Assembly (NCBI GenBank): GCA_036873135.1
Contig: JAPTYO010000007.1
Location: 9,158,763 to 9,222,762 of the forward strand
DNA length: 64,000 nucleotides
Direction: 5' to 3'
DNA from: Clarkia xantiana subsp. parviflora
Lineage: Eukaryota > Streptophyta > Magnoliopsida > Myrtales > Onagraceae
Below the pieces are notes generated by a model. That model did no database searches and was not told the DNA's origin. It saw nothing but the letters and a program-made list of their open reading frames with translations. Within the stretch, counting starts at the first letter, position 1. The number at the start of each line of letters is the position of its first letter. Of this stretch, positions 47,840 to 60,527 are shown piece by piece. The translations under genes were made by a program, and so were the position numbers.

Positions 47840-49191
47840 GGCCGTGCCCTAGGGTTTAATTACCTCCTTTTCTATCGGTTAGTTAATAGAGAGAGATGAA
47901 GGAGAGAGAATTCAGATGGATATTGGAGATGTGTGTGGAGTGCCGGATCAGAGTTTGTAGTGATGGAAAAATACACAGAAGAGAACAAATAAGAAGGTGG
48001 TGAAAGAGGAGAGGAAGTCTTTAATAATTATAATACATACACTATATGTTCACATAAGAATTAATTAACTTTTTTAAAAAATTATTACCAACAAATTTAA
48101 TTTATTTATTTTATTTGATCAGGACGTGCAAGCAAATGTGACATAGTATAATGGATGTGTAAATATTATTATTATATAAATAGTTTATTAGGAAATTTGT
48201 ATATAATATATATATTTATTTACTTATTAGGGCAAAATGCAAACTAACCCTTTTTCTCTATTGGATTGGATGAATTATTTTATGCCCACTGAATATATAT
48301 ATTGCCCCTTCAGCTCATGTTCCCATGTTCTTGCTCACCTTCATGGAGCCAGATAGGAGTTATATATATATATAAATTCAATGAGTTAGGGAGCTATATG
48401 TGTTGGTGGCACAAAAATAAAAGTTGTCTGCGACTCGATAGTTTTTGGCAAAAACAAAAGTTGTCCGATGACACCTTCTTACTTGAAAAATCACTCATTG
48501 GCTACCTAATTTAGCATGGTAATTCGTGTTGTCTCTCTTCGTATATTGTATCGCTAATAACACATATCACATATTGTTTTAAAACGTATTTATCATATTT
48601 TCATGTCAATAAATTATCTTGTTGTGTACATATGGATATTCGTTATTAAAGAAAAATAAATATACTTGCAATAGAAAGGGCATTTTCTTTTCTTTGCTTG
48701 ATTAAGTGACTACCATTATTTTCTTAATTCTCTATTGCCACTTTTCTTTGTTAACAAATACATGAATCTTCCATGATCTAAGTAATTAAGACTCACATGG
48801 TATTGGCCTTCATTAGATCTTGAGATGCATTTTTTTGTAATGATTATTATATGCATTGATCATAACCAAAAACTTTTATCCGATTTAGTAGCTCGTTTTT
48901 TTACAAGTTTGTTTCCGTAATTTTAAATTCATAAGTGTGTTATAGTTAAAATATGCTCAATAATATAATTTGAACTTAATTTATTTATAAAAATACAACT
49001 CATTTTATTAGTTTATCCAACCGGTTGTAAGTCATTTTATAATTATAGCTAATAACCTAGCACGTCATATTCACCCTCTGAATATTATAAGATTGATGTG
49101 CTAATATCATTCTCTAATAATCCAAATTAGACCACGTCTTAATAATCAGTGATAACTAAGAATACTTACTAATATAATATATCTAGAAATT

Positions 49192-49241
<50 letters not shown>

Positions 49242-50929
49242 AATTGATGGAAGCGTGAAGCAATGTTGGTATTGATATAGTTTTTCAACAATATACAATT
49301 GCCGATCTTCTTTGATGACGTCTTCCTCTATCTCATGTATTGCATTTCATCCATCTGACTTTCCCCTTTACACGGCACCTCTGTCTCTAATGTGATATTC
49401 TTTGATAATTAAAAAAACCCTTAAGAAATATATTAAAACAGCACATTTTTTATGTTCCACTATAGTCCTCATAGTTTCAGGAATGCAAAATAAGTCATTT
49501 AACAATTAACATGATAAACTGTAATGCTGATTTCACACCGTATAATTTAGTCTTTATAGTTTATACTATTCTTTACACGTACTATGCTTGTGATATTTTT
49601 TTTTCTATTGTTCTAAATGTGAAATCTCATAGAAAAATTGATATTATTAATAGTATGTTACAAATATTAGGCGTAGTTAAAAATTTCATAGTTTTCACAC
49701 TTTAAAAGTTTTACTTATGTTACAATTAATTAAGTCCACCCTAATAGTAAAAAAAATAAAAGCATGGTGCTTTACAAGCATAGCAGAAAAACTCATGTAA
49801 TTAATTTAGAAAAAGGGAAACTCTACTTGTATCATCACAAATTGTAAAATTTATCAAGTTAAAATTTAAGTTTTATTAGTTTTTATTTTAAAAAATAACA
49901 ATAAATAAATATATTTAAAAAATGGAAAATAAAATTTGAAACGAATTTATATGAACAAAATTATATGTATTATAAAAAAACGAAAATTATTATTATTTTT
50001 AAATAAACCATAAATATTAAGATTTTTCCATTAAGAATAATAAATTTACCCATTTTATATTTAAAAATAAAATAAATAATATAAATTGATGATAGATATG
50101 AATTATAATTTACAGAAAGTATAAAGTAATAGATTTTTTTGTTTGGCCATGAAAGAAAGATGACTTACTGATAAAAAATTTTTTTAAAAACAAACCAAAC
50201 ATCTATTAAAGGCCCTTAAGTAAGACCGGCCCAACTTAAGACTCATTCTAGCCCAGCTTCCAATAAAATATCCAAGCAAATTATCAAATTCAGCCCACAC
50301 AATTTAACGAAAAGGTACAAACTAAATGTAATTAATTAGAGCCCAAAGGTATTTAGAGTGTGGTCTAATAAAAAAATTAATTAGTGGTCTAATACCAAAG
50401 AAAATTAATTAGAGAGATCCAACTTAGATACTTAGTGGGTAAAAAAGATTACATTTAGATAGTTCAATATACCACACTAACATGTTAATATCTTTCAAAT
50501 ATATATATTCATTTAGATGAAAATAATAGTTGTAAGGGTTAATTATCCTTGTGATACATTACTTATTTCAAAATACTATTAATTAGTCAGATTGACAATA
50601 GTAGACGAAAAAATTATATATCAAATAGAAAGTCGATATGATGTTTGAATGTTAACCAAATTCTTCTCTTCACACACTTCTAACATCAAATTATTTTTAC
50701 ACATGAATAAAATAATCTCGAGCAGAGCCTAAAATAATGTTTATGAGTTTTAAATAGCTGAGTCCATAACCAAATTTTAAAGGGATGAAGATTGAATATA
50801 TGAAGTGAAACGAAATTGGATAAAATATTTTAACTTTTTGGCTGCGTATTTTTTATTTGGCAACTAGTTAAACCATTTAAAATTTTAATGACGATTAAAC
50901 GGTATTTTGAATCAAAACATAAACTAAAT
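47840..50929. other. Intergenic DNA, no gene seen
   Basis: Begins with the WRKY promoter and 5' UTR (reading leftward), then AT-rich spacer. Contains a long (AT)n microsatellite at 49195-49239. Nothing else could be supported. Confidence 0.55.
49195..49239. repeat. (AT)n microsatellite
   Basis: About 45 bases of AT dinucleotides. Confidence 0.95.
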
Positions 50930-51290
50930 GGGTGGTGGTCGTCGGAGCTAGGGTGGTGGTCGCCAGAGCTGGGGTGGTGGTCGCCGGAGTCGGGGTGGCG
51001 GTGGCCAGAGCAGTGGTGTCTTTAAGGGCATATTAGGTGGGCAGAGGTATTTTAGACATTTCATATTTCATTAATTAAACAGCTAAATTGTTGCAGTAAT
51101 TGCAAAGGGGTAATTTTGATATTTCACGTGGTTCTGTTAAATTTAACAGAAAATTTGGACGGAAAACCGAAAAACAACAAACATGATAATTCAGACCATT
51201 AATATCAACATTTAGACATTTCCCATCAACATGGGCCATTATTCAGACCATTTTTGTGTTCCTAACCCTTCTTTCTAAGAATATACTGTT
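50930..51290. repeat. GC-rich short repeat plus tail, upstream of the ABCG fragment
   Basis: Four to five units of GGGTGGTGGTCGCCGGAGC at 50930-51010, then a tail with GTTAAATTTAACAGAAAATTTGGACGG and CCATTATTCAGACCATTT-like words. It resembles, inverted, the repeat at 7690-8200. It directly abuts the first surviving ABCG exon and may mark the event that removed the 5' half. Confidence 0.5.
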
Positions 51291-51420
51291 TGATATTGTG
51301 TTTCTAGATGATATTGAACCATGGATGATTTGGGGCTATTATATCTCCCCTATGATGTATGGACAAAATGCCATAGTCATGAATGAATTCCTTGACAAAA
51401 GATGGAGTGCGGTATGATGG

Positions 51421-51466
51421 GGATTTATCAAAGTCTTTTTTTTGGCCAAGTGGATTTATCAAAGTC
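51421..51466 (-). mobile_element. Mini-retroposon footprint with perfect 15-bp target duplication
   Basis: GGATTTATCAAAGTC is at 51421-51435 and 51452-51466. Between them is only TTTTTTTTGGCCAAGT. On the minus strand this is ACTTGGCC followed by poly(A), matching the insert at 5021-5045. It lies in an ABCG intron. Confidence 0.75.
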
Positions 51467-53125
51467 ATCCCATTGATTTGCATAAGGAAACTTACTTAAG
51501 CAACAAGACTTAATAAAAAAATTGTTCTTTTTGTTGGTGCAGCCCAATCCAGATCCTAGAGTTAATGAACCTACAGTAGGGAGAGTCCTTCTTGCCTCTA
51601 GAGGTTTCTTCACTCAATAATACTGGTTTTGGATATGTATTGGAGCGTTATTCGGGTTCTCTCTTCTCTTCAATGTCTTATTCATCGCTGCACTGACATG
51701 GTTGAAGCGTAAGTCTCTTGACTTTAATCTTTATTTCGACCATCTTTCTGTTGCCTCTCACTCGATAAAACCTTGAACTGAATGTATTTTAGCATTTGGA
51801 GATTCAAAAGCCATTGTCATAGATGAAAATGAAGATAAGAAGAAAAATAAGGCACTATCAATTAAAGGTTTGAGCATTTCCCTTTCCCAACAAATCGCAA
51901 GATAGTCACACTTTAGCATCTCTTAATAGGAATATGCTCACAGTTTACCTTGGTCTTTCCCACAGCTGGGATTGAATTGGAAGCACGAGGTTCTTCAGAG
52001 ATTGGTGGTTATTCAGAAAGAGGGCCAAGAAAAGGGATGGTTTTGCCCTTCCAACCTCTTTCTCTTGCTTTCAACCATGTGAGCTACTATGTGGATATGC
52101 CTGCTGTAAGTCATTGCACACTTATAGTTCTAAATATAGATGATGCTCATTTCCTACACATTCACTGTAAAAATATGACTTTTTTTTGTTCTTCCAGGAA
52201 ATGAAGACCCAAGGAGTTGAAGATGAACGGCTTCAACTGCTACGCGATGTTAGTGGTGCATTCAGACCCAGCATATTGACGGCATTGGTGGGTGTTAGTG
52301 GTGCTGGGAAGACAACCTTAATGGATGTTCTTGCTGGAAGAAAAACAGGTGGGTATATCGAAGGCATCATTAGCATCTCGGGTTTCCCTAAGAAGCAGGA
52401 GACTTTTGCTCGGATCTCTGGCTATTGCGAACAGAATGACATTCACTCTCCAAATGTCACTGTCTATGAGTCGCTACTCTATTCAGCTTGGCTACGTCTC
52501 TCTTCAGAGATCAATTCAAAGACTCGCAAGGTATGAAACAGAGTTTACCTCCGAAAATTCCTGTATATTGGTATAAAGCCTGAAATGATGATTAGTTCAT
52601 GTGTAACCCATTTTTGTATGGGCATTAGATGTTTGTTGAAGAGGTTATGGATTTGGTGGAGCTCAATCCAATCCGAGACGCATTAGTCGGTCTTCCGGGA
52701 GTTGATGGACTTTCGACGGAACAAAGGAAGAGGCTGACAATAGCAGTCGAATTGGTCGCTAACCCATCTATCATCTTCATGGATGAACCGACATCTGGAC
52801 TTGACGCCAGAGCAGCTGCAATTGTCATGCGAACAGTGAGGAACACCGTGGACACTGGAAGAACCGTTGTCTGTACCATTCATCAGCCAAGCATTGACAT
52901 TTTCGAAGCTTTCGATGAGGTCAGCATCATATCTCAAATTTATTGTCTTCTATTATATAGTGCAGCAAGAACAACTTCACATTGCTCAAGAAATTTGAAT
53001 TTGCAGTTGCTGCTGATGAAAAGGGGTGGACAAGTCATTTATGCTGGACCCCTTGGTCGCAACTCTCACAAACTTATAGAGTATTTTGAGGCAAGTAAAA
53101 CATCATTAGATTTGTTCAAAACTTT

Positions 53126-53197
53126 TATCAGAGCCAGGTTTCAATCCTGGGACCTGTGGGTTATGGGCCCACCACGCTTCCGCTGCGCCACTCTGAT
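53126..53197 (-). tRNA. Initiator tRNA-Met (CAU), one T-loop substitution, antisense in an ABCG intron
   Basis: Seventy-two bases on the minus strand fold as a tRNA: acceptor ATCAGAG/CTCTGAT, anticodon loop CCCATAA with CAT, and T-stem CCAGG/CCTGG. It agrees with plant initiator tRNA-Met in the A-starting acceptor stem and the GGG:CCC anticodon stem. The T-loop reads ATTGAAA instead of ATCGAAA, changing the invariant C56 that pairs with G19. Upstream are CAA words (CAACAACATCAAGA) just before the 5' end; downstream is TTTT at about 53119-53116 on the minus strand, as at plant pol III genes. It is therefore a complete gene unit, but the C56 change may make it a pseudogene or poor initiator. 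Confidence 0.88.
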
Positions 53198-54733
53198 TCT
53201 TGATGTTGTTGTACTGTTTATTGCACAATCTAAAATGTGTTTTTATAAGCTCTGTCACTTTTGCTTCTTGATTATGCAAATCATTTACAGGCTGTCCCAG
53301 GGGTTCCCAAAATCCGGGACGGTTACAACCCTGCCACTTGGATGCTTGATGTGAGCACGCCACAGATCGAGTCTCAACTCAGGGTTGATTTTGCAGAAAT
53401 CTATGCAAAATCTTCACTGTACCAGTAAGTTGACACTGTTTCTAATATTTCATTATAGTCTACACAGGTTGTGCTAATGAGATTATAATGTATCTCTTTT
53501 AATCTTTGATCAGGAGGAACCAAGATGTCATCAAGGAGCTCAGTAGTCCCGCGCCAGGCGCGAAGGATCTTTACTTCCCCACCAAATACTCCCAGCCTTT
53601 CAACACCCAATGCAAGGCATGTTTCTGGAAACAACATTGGTCATACTGGAGAAACCCTCAGTACAATGCTATCCGTTTCTTCATGACCATAGTCATCGGC
53701 CTCTTATTCGGTCTCATCTTTTGGAACAAAGGACAACAGACGTGAGTTCTTCCCTCAACTTATCAAAAATTGAAATTAACTTAGCCCGAGTGCACCTTTA
53801 TATATATATATAGTATAGAGATATAGTTTGTTCTGGAATGACTAAACAAGTTGTTGAACAGATCAAAACAACAAGACCTATTGAATCTTCTGGGGGCAAT
53901 GTATGCTGCTGTTCTTTTCCTTGGAGCAACCAATGCTTCTGCGGCTCAAGCCATTGTTGCCATCGAGAGAACAGTTTTCTACCGTGAAAGAGCTGCAGGG
54001 ATGTATTCTCCATTACCATACGCATTTGCTCAGGTCAATTACCCTTAAGAAAATTTCACGCTTCCAAATTTCATACCTTTAGTAAATAACTGAGCATGTT
54101 ACATTGCAGGTTGCAGTTGAGATAATATACGTTGCAATTCAGACCATTATTTACACTATTCTCCTTTACTCTATGATTGGATTCGAGTGGACAGCTGGGA
54201 AGTTCTTGTGGTTCTATTACTACATATTCATGTGCTTCGTCTACTTCACATTGTATGGAATGATGATTGTCGCCCTAACTCCTGGCCACCAAGTCGCCGC
54301 CATTCTCATGTCCTTCTTCCTCAGCTTCTGGAACTTATTTTCCGGCTTTATGATTGCCAGGATGTTAATGAAAATTAACATTAGTACTTTTTCAGTAAAA
54401 ATGAAGTTTTCTGAAATAGTAAAAAAAATGTTAGTAATGGGGGTAAATGAATATTGGTTGCAGCAAATCCCGGTTTGGTGGAGGTGGTACTACTGGGCAT
54501 CGCCGGTGGCATGGACACTGTACGGCCTGGTGACGTCTCAAGTAGGAGACAAGACGTCGAACGTGGAGATTCCGGGAGCAGGAATCATGCAAGTGAAGGA
54601 GTTCCTAAAAAAGGACTTGGGTTTCGATTATGATTTCTTACCAGCTGTGGCAGTGGCTCATGTTGGTTGGGTGGTCCTGTTTTTCTTCGTCTTCGCGTAT
54701 GGCATCAAGTTCCTCAATTTCCAGAGAAGGTAG

Positions 54734-55006
54734 ATATATATATATATATAGAACGATTGATTTATTTGTAGATAGATAGATCGATAGTTTCTTGTGATTA
54801 CTTACGTGTGTACTGTATGTTATGAGACTTGGGTGACATTCTTATGTCATATTTCTTTGTGCATATAATTAATACATGTTCTTTTTCTGTCTTGCTACTT
54901 TTGTGAAGAATAAATAAATTCAGTTAAATGAATCTTAAAATAGGATCTCTGAATTATGAGCTTATAAGTTATAATCAACCAATGATGTAGTTGTTTAATT
55001 AGCGCT
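54734..55006. other. Spacer between the ABCG fragment and its broken copy
   Basis: 3' flank with a TA repeat near 54735-54751. No gene. Confidence 0.5.
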
Positions 55007-55190
55007 TAAACCTCAAGATTCCGGGCCGGGGAAACATGCCGGTTAATGCGATCATTAAAAGATACATGGATTACGATTACGATTTTTTACCAATTGTCGC
55101 GGTGGCTCACGTTGGGTGCGTGCTGTTCACCAACGGCATCTACGTTCCTGTATTTCCAAAAGAGATAAAGATATATTATAGGTGGGATAG
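55007..55190 (+). pseudogene. Broken second copy of the ABCG C-terminus
   Basis: The sequence around ATTCCGGGCCGGGGAAACAT matches ATTCCGGGAGCAGGAATCAT at 54571. Its frame then gives DYDYDFLPIVAVAHVGCV, close to FDYDFLPAVAVAHVGWV of the upstream gene, and ends in YVPVFPKE instead of a proper C-terminus. It is a diverged partial duplicate about 450 bases downstream. Confidence 0.78.
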
Positions 55191-55283
55191 TAGCTTTCTA
55201 TTGTTAGGACCAGACCATGACATGTAGATCCAGACAAGCTCGTCTATATGTCGTCTGTGTAGCCGAAGAAATGTCAAGTCTAG

Positions 55284-55314
<31 letters not shown>

Positions 55315-56199
55315 ATGAAGCTGATATTATTATTATTATTATTAAGTATCGGCAAAAAGTATGATGATCAAGTATCTAGAAACATCAACTTTAGCAAATT
55401 ACAGAGATTACAAAATTAAGAAGAAAATAGCTATGGCAGGATCGGTCTGGGTTCCTTCATGTTTGGTCCTGAATCCTGGTGTAACGTATATTTAATTAAC
55501 CCTATTATAATTTATAACCATATTATATGTACATGTTCTAATAACATAAAATCTTTTTCTACAAAAAAAATATAATCTTTATGGAGAAATCGTTTCTGTA
55601 ATTAATGGATGGAGGTGGCGCAATATAGACGGAGCTTTAAAGGAAGGTCCCCGTGTAGCAGTTGCTGGTAGTTAAAGTCGTTACGTCATTGACAACCGCT
55701 CTTAAACTACTACCTGTCAAGTGAAATGACACAAATACCCTAACCGTATGATCGTCCAAAATTGACAGCTCATTCACGTGAATGACATAGAATCTTTTCT
55801 TGTTCCAACGACGACAGTTGGGAATGGGATTACCACTTGTCCAAGAATGTATATACTAATACTATCAATACATGGTACACCTTTTCCACATTTAAAGACT
55901 AAGAAGAAATTCCGATATCGGAAATAGCTAAACCGAATCTTTATTGCATTTTGTTGGTATAAGCTATATGTTAGTTAATTATCTTCCTGAATTTGTGTCT
56001 CACATATACTCAACCAATCATCATCTTTTCATTATTTTAGAAAATACGCACGTAGTTTATTGATTTTGTAATTTCTCTTTGGAAATAAGTTTTTTTGAGG
56101 TTTAATTATCAGCATACAATTTTTAGGAGTCTTTATTATTTTGTTATTATTATTATTTGAATTTTCAAGATTCTTTATAATATATTTATCAATTATTTA

Positions 56200-56420
56200 T
56201 AGCTTGATTCACTTAGTTAGAGGATCATTTTGCCCGAATATGTGCTAAACATGGTCACTTGGTTTGAAAGACTATATATGACAAGAGTTTGGTTCAGGGC
56301 GAGTCCACTAACTCGACCATCTTAGTCATGAACGATTTAGATTTCAAATGGCTAGTGAGAGCCATGGGGCTTGCATAGACTCGTCTCAGACATAGTTTTC
56401 TAGACCAAGTGACCAAGTTG
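56200..56420. repeat. Dispersed repeat, copy 2 (relative at 31760-32040)
   Basis: Shares GATTCACxTAGTTAG, a TGCTAAACAT word and similarly ordered words with the 31760-32040 copy. Confidence 0.45.
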
Positions 56421-58005
56421 TGCAAGGGCTATAGTCAAGTAAGTCTCATAGCTAGTGAATTGAATTATGACTGATTGATTAACAACATTTTGAATAATTA
56501 TACTTCAAAGTGAAGGTTCTTAAAATTCACAAGCCAGATAACTGAGAATTCTATTTTCTTTTTCAAAATTATTATTCATTATTAAACATTCTGATTTCTT
56601 ATTATTATTATTAATTTGTTAATTGGAATACCGGATCCGAAGAGTCTGAACAAATCATTGAGCTCAGTAGGGACATAATTACTTTGATTAGATATTTTTT
56701 TCTAAAAAAAAGAATGAGGCTGGTGCTGGCATTATTAGGTTAAAGTTGCAACTTGCAATGTTTTAATAAAATTTAAATTTAATTATATGACGTGTACGTA
56801 ATGTACAACTAGATATTATATGCAGTAATATATAAAATAATAGATATACCAAAGAATCAAGAGTCTCCAGCCTGCACGCCAGAACTTGGAGATTCCCCCC
56901 GACCGGGCCCTTGATTGGGATCACCTCTTATGATCTTAGCCGTATATCCTCGCACTCTATTTCTTCCTTTTGAAACTTTGAATGGATTTAATATTTAGTT
57001 ATTATTATTATTATTTAAATTTCGAACCAAATTGAAGATTTTAATCATTATTAATTGCAAGAATCCCCTCCTAAGCACAATTAATCATGCAACCTTAATT
57101 TAATAATTTATTATGTATATTTGTCTTCTTTTTTTGTTATTAGTTAATATAACTTGTTGAGCTTTGCCACCGGATAAAATTATATCTAAATTCAAAATCA
57201 GCTGTCATGAGTACAACATTTAACATTAGAAGACTTATCAGAAAAGCCGTTTGTTAAATATTAGTGGTTTTTAATATGACATCACTTTCAGATGATCATA
57301 ATGATGCGGTGTCGTAATATTCTGGTTCTCCATATATATAATTAAAGTGTAGGGTAGTCAAAGCTACATAAGGATAAGAGTTTAAAAAATATTTATTATT
57401 AAAGTTTCAGTTATTGCATATTTGTTATATATATTCGTTATATATAATAGACTCAGCCCGCGCTATGTGCGTACGTATAATTTCATGGTCAAATTGTTAC
57501 AATGATGTCGTAAAGAATGATGCATGCCATGATTAACAAAATTTCAATGATGATACAAGACTATGATCGACCCGACCCCGAGGATGATACAATAATGGAG
57601 CTTAATGAAAAAAGAATGATTTTTTTTTGTAAAACAAATAAATTAAAACCATATAACATAATTTCATAAATAAATTTTAAAAATAAATTTCAACTTAAAT
57701 TTAAAATGCTCGAGCGAGCGGGAAAGAAAAAACTACTAAAAAATTCCCGGTCGTATATGTATATATTCGTCCGGAATCGCTGCAAAAAAAATGATGGAAG
57801 TTGTCCGCTGACCTGAAAAAAAAAACGAGGGAGACTGTGTAGAATCGCTGGTTTTGGAATAAAAAAAATAGAGCAATTAAATTTATGTAAACATAGTGCT
57901 TTCTTTATATTTAAAAATACTTTACGTAAAAATATAAAAAATAATATAGATTCTATTTTTAAAGATTATTATGTAAAACCACTATAGCACGTTTTTTCAC
58001 TTTAC

Positions 58006-58105
58006 ATAATAAAATATGTATGACCCGTAATATCAGTGTGAATGCTCTAACGTTTTTCATAATAAAATATGTATGACCCGTAATATCATTGTGGATGCTC
58101 TAATA
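58006..58105. repeat. Direct repeat of about 45 bp
   Basis: CATAATAAAATATGTATGAC followed by CCGTAATATCAxTGTGxATGCTCTAA occurs twice, near 58006 and 58059. It may be part of a decayed MITE. Confidence 0.8.
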
Positions 58106-58871
58106 GTGCATTGGCCAATTCAAAAGGGGTTTCCATTTTCTTGTTCTCTTTCGCCAAGTGGCGGAAATGACCACCAAAATTTGGTGCATTGCAATTTGCA
58201 AGTTCTCCTTAGTGTCTAACCCGGTCGTGTCTACCTTGTTAATATATATTAACATATTATCACGTAGAAATTCCATATTATTATTTCCCTGGCATAGCTA
58301 GCTAGCTTCCACCACATATATATTTTATAGTTGTAGTGGTATTTATTTATTATAAAATGTCCAAAAATGAAAAGCATGAAAGCAAATCTACATTGGATCT
58401 AATCATTTAATATTGTGTTGTGGTTCAGCGCATTATCCATTAGTTAGAGGTTAGATATTCAATCACAGTTAGAGATTATGAGAATTGAAAGATATTCACG
58501 ATCAATACTTTTTCTTTTACGGGCTGATCCTAATGCGAGTGAAGATTAGTGTAGAATTGGTAAGTATAACGTTTGGTCCACAGCTTTTTTAATTGAGAAC
58601 TACTTTAAAGACAGACAGACAGATGGATCGGTCTCTCTCTCTCTAGTCTCTCTCTTCTTTCTATTGTATTGTGGTTGAGTTGTGTATAATTAAGCACTTG
58701 CCGCTCTCCGACAGGAAGGACCCAACTCATCATTCCCTTTCCTAAAGTTAAAGCTAAACCCACACACACAGGAGTGAGTTCTTACATCCATTCATTTTCA
58801 TTCATTCATTCCATCCATTTGGGTTGAGTTGAGCAAAACAAGAGAGGAGATTTCGTGTTTAGACAACAGAG

Positions 58872-60527
58872 ATGACAACCTGCGAGCCGCAGTCACCACA
58901 GCAACTGGAATTGGCGTTGCAGAGTAATTTGAGCATCAACGACAGCTCCAAGCTGCAGGAAGAAGAAGATGAGATGTCAAAGTCAGCTCTTTCAAACTTC
59001 AGGGCCAAGGAGGATGAGATTCAGAAGAAGAGGATGGAGGTCCGCGAGAGACTTCTCTCCCAGCTCGGCCGCGTCCAACAAGAAACTAAACGCTTAGCCA
59101 TCATCCGTCAGGTCTCTCACTCACTCACTCATTTCTTAAATCCTCTGTTTTTTTTTCTTCCGGTGAAACTTCAATTTTGATGTTGAAAGCCATGCAGCAT
59201 GCATGCATATTGTGGAATTGGAGTAGATCTGCATGTCCTGAGAAACTGAGACGAAGCGATTGATTTGTTCATGGCCAGAAAATGCATTAGGGACAAATAA
59301 TTAATGTGAAACAAATTCAAAATGATAGATGTAAAATTTTAAATAATAAAATTTACAATTTTTAGAGTTAAAATTACCCATTAACTCTTAACAGCTTAGT
59401 CGTATCAGCTGAAAAGGGAGGGGGAGTGTTTTGATTTTTAGGCTACATCCTTGTGTGATCTGACTTTTCTGCATACATATGATATGCATGCATATTGTTT
59501 CTTTAATAATAATTTTTAAAATAATTTAAGGAGCTAACCATCATAGAAACTGGACACATACAGCTAAATAATTCAATAGTTAGTTTTGATATAGATTTTT
59601 TTTCTCATAAAAAAATGAAGAAATATTTCCGTTATTGCAGACAAAATGTAATATTATATGTGAACGGATTGAGTCAACAATTATGTGACATATTATCACA
59701 ACAAGAAACATGCAAATTGTTAAGAAATATGGGAAATAAATTCTTCTATTATGTGCCATATATATTTTCTACTATTTTTCTCCGGTCTTAAATATATATA
59801 TATATTTATTTTTTCTTCAGGAGCTTGAGAAGTTGTCCGATCCGATGAGAAAGGATGTTACACTTGTCAGGAAAAGGATTGATTTAGTAAACAAGGAATT
59901 GAAGACATTAGGACAAACCTGCCAGAAGAAGGTAATTACTAATTGACGAGCTCTCCTCTTTCTTTAATTTCATTTTTTTTTTTGGCCAATTTTATTTTTG
60001 TTCTATATTTAACGATGAGAAAATCTCCATTAAAGATATTATTCTCGGACTATGCAAAATCGTCTATAATAGATAAATTGTTATTCATAAATACCAGTTT
60101 AAGAAATGATGTTAAAATTTGAATAAAAATGTGTCATTTATAAGCTCCAATTAATTGAATTTTTTATTATTAAAATGTACGTCTTATTTCTAACAAATTG
60201 AGTTTGGAAAATATGAGTTCACAGTGTTTGATGAGATTATAATAATAATAATATTTCTGCAACATGTTTCAGGAGAAAGAGTACAAGGAACTACTCGAGA
60301 CATTTAATGAGAAGAACAGGGAGAAAGTACAAATGATTACCAAATTAATGGAGGTTAGTAACATTCTCCATTATCTCACGTTCTTCTTAATTCGTGAAGT
60401 TTTTAACATAACTTATATTGTAATGTCACTAATCGATCAACTTAAATATCTTAATTTGTGACAGTTGGTGTCCGAAAGCGAGAAGTTGAGGATTACGAAG
60501 TTGGAAGAATTGAGTAAGAACATATAG
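58872..60527 (+). CDS. RAB6-interacting golgin (DUF662/GORAB-like), four exons
   Basis: Exons 58872-59111, 59821-59931, 60273-60353 and 60465-60527 join in frame to 164 residues. After a Gln/Ser-rich N-terminus, residues about 30 to the end are a charged coiled coil: EEEDEMSKSALSNFRAKEDE, then LSDPMRKDVTLVRKRIDLVN, KELKTLGQTCQKKEKEYKEL and LVSESEKLRITKLEELSKNI. This is the conserved plant DUF662 family, annotated by similarity to the animal RAB6-interacting golgin, a trans-Golgi coiled-coil protein; the plant role is poorly known. Each exon after the first begins in phase 0, and all introns are GT-AG. Length matches the family and no defect is visible. Confidence 0.93.

Larger units (their letters stand above)
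51308..54733 (+). pseudogene. PDR-type ABCG transporter, 3' half only, decayed
   Basis: Surviving exons: 51308-51411, 51543-51708, 51793-51867, 51966-52105, 52198-52530, 52629-52919, 53007-53090, 53291-53424, 53514-53741, 53862-54033 and 54110-54733. They cover the end of the first membrane domain (DIEPWMIWGYYISPMMYGQN), the linker, the second nucleotide-binding domain (Walker [29 protein letters not shown]; Walker [13 protein letters not shown]) and the second membrane domain to LNFQRR. Full PDR proteins have about 1,400 residues; the first ATPase domain is absent. Further damage: TAA at 51618-51620 after FFTQ, and loss of the last intron's GT donor near 54363, leaving that intron in frame and unspliced. 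One intron uses a GC donor (GAG|GCAAGT at 53088). Working members export terpenoids or other defence compounds or hormones. The 5' half may still exist elsewhere. Confidence 0.88.
55191..58871. other. Intergenic DNA, no gene seen
   Basis: Holds T30 at about 55281-55310, a dispersed repeat at 56200-56420, a possible SINE remnant near 58415-58570 (GTGGTTCAGCGCATTATCC then TTAGATATTCAATCAC), a direct repeat at 58006-58105, and a CT-rich leader (58634-58665) just before the golgin gene. No coding gene was supported. Confidence 0.5.
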
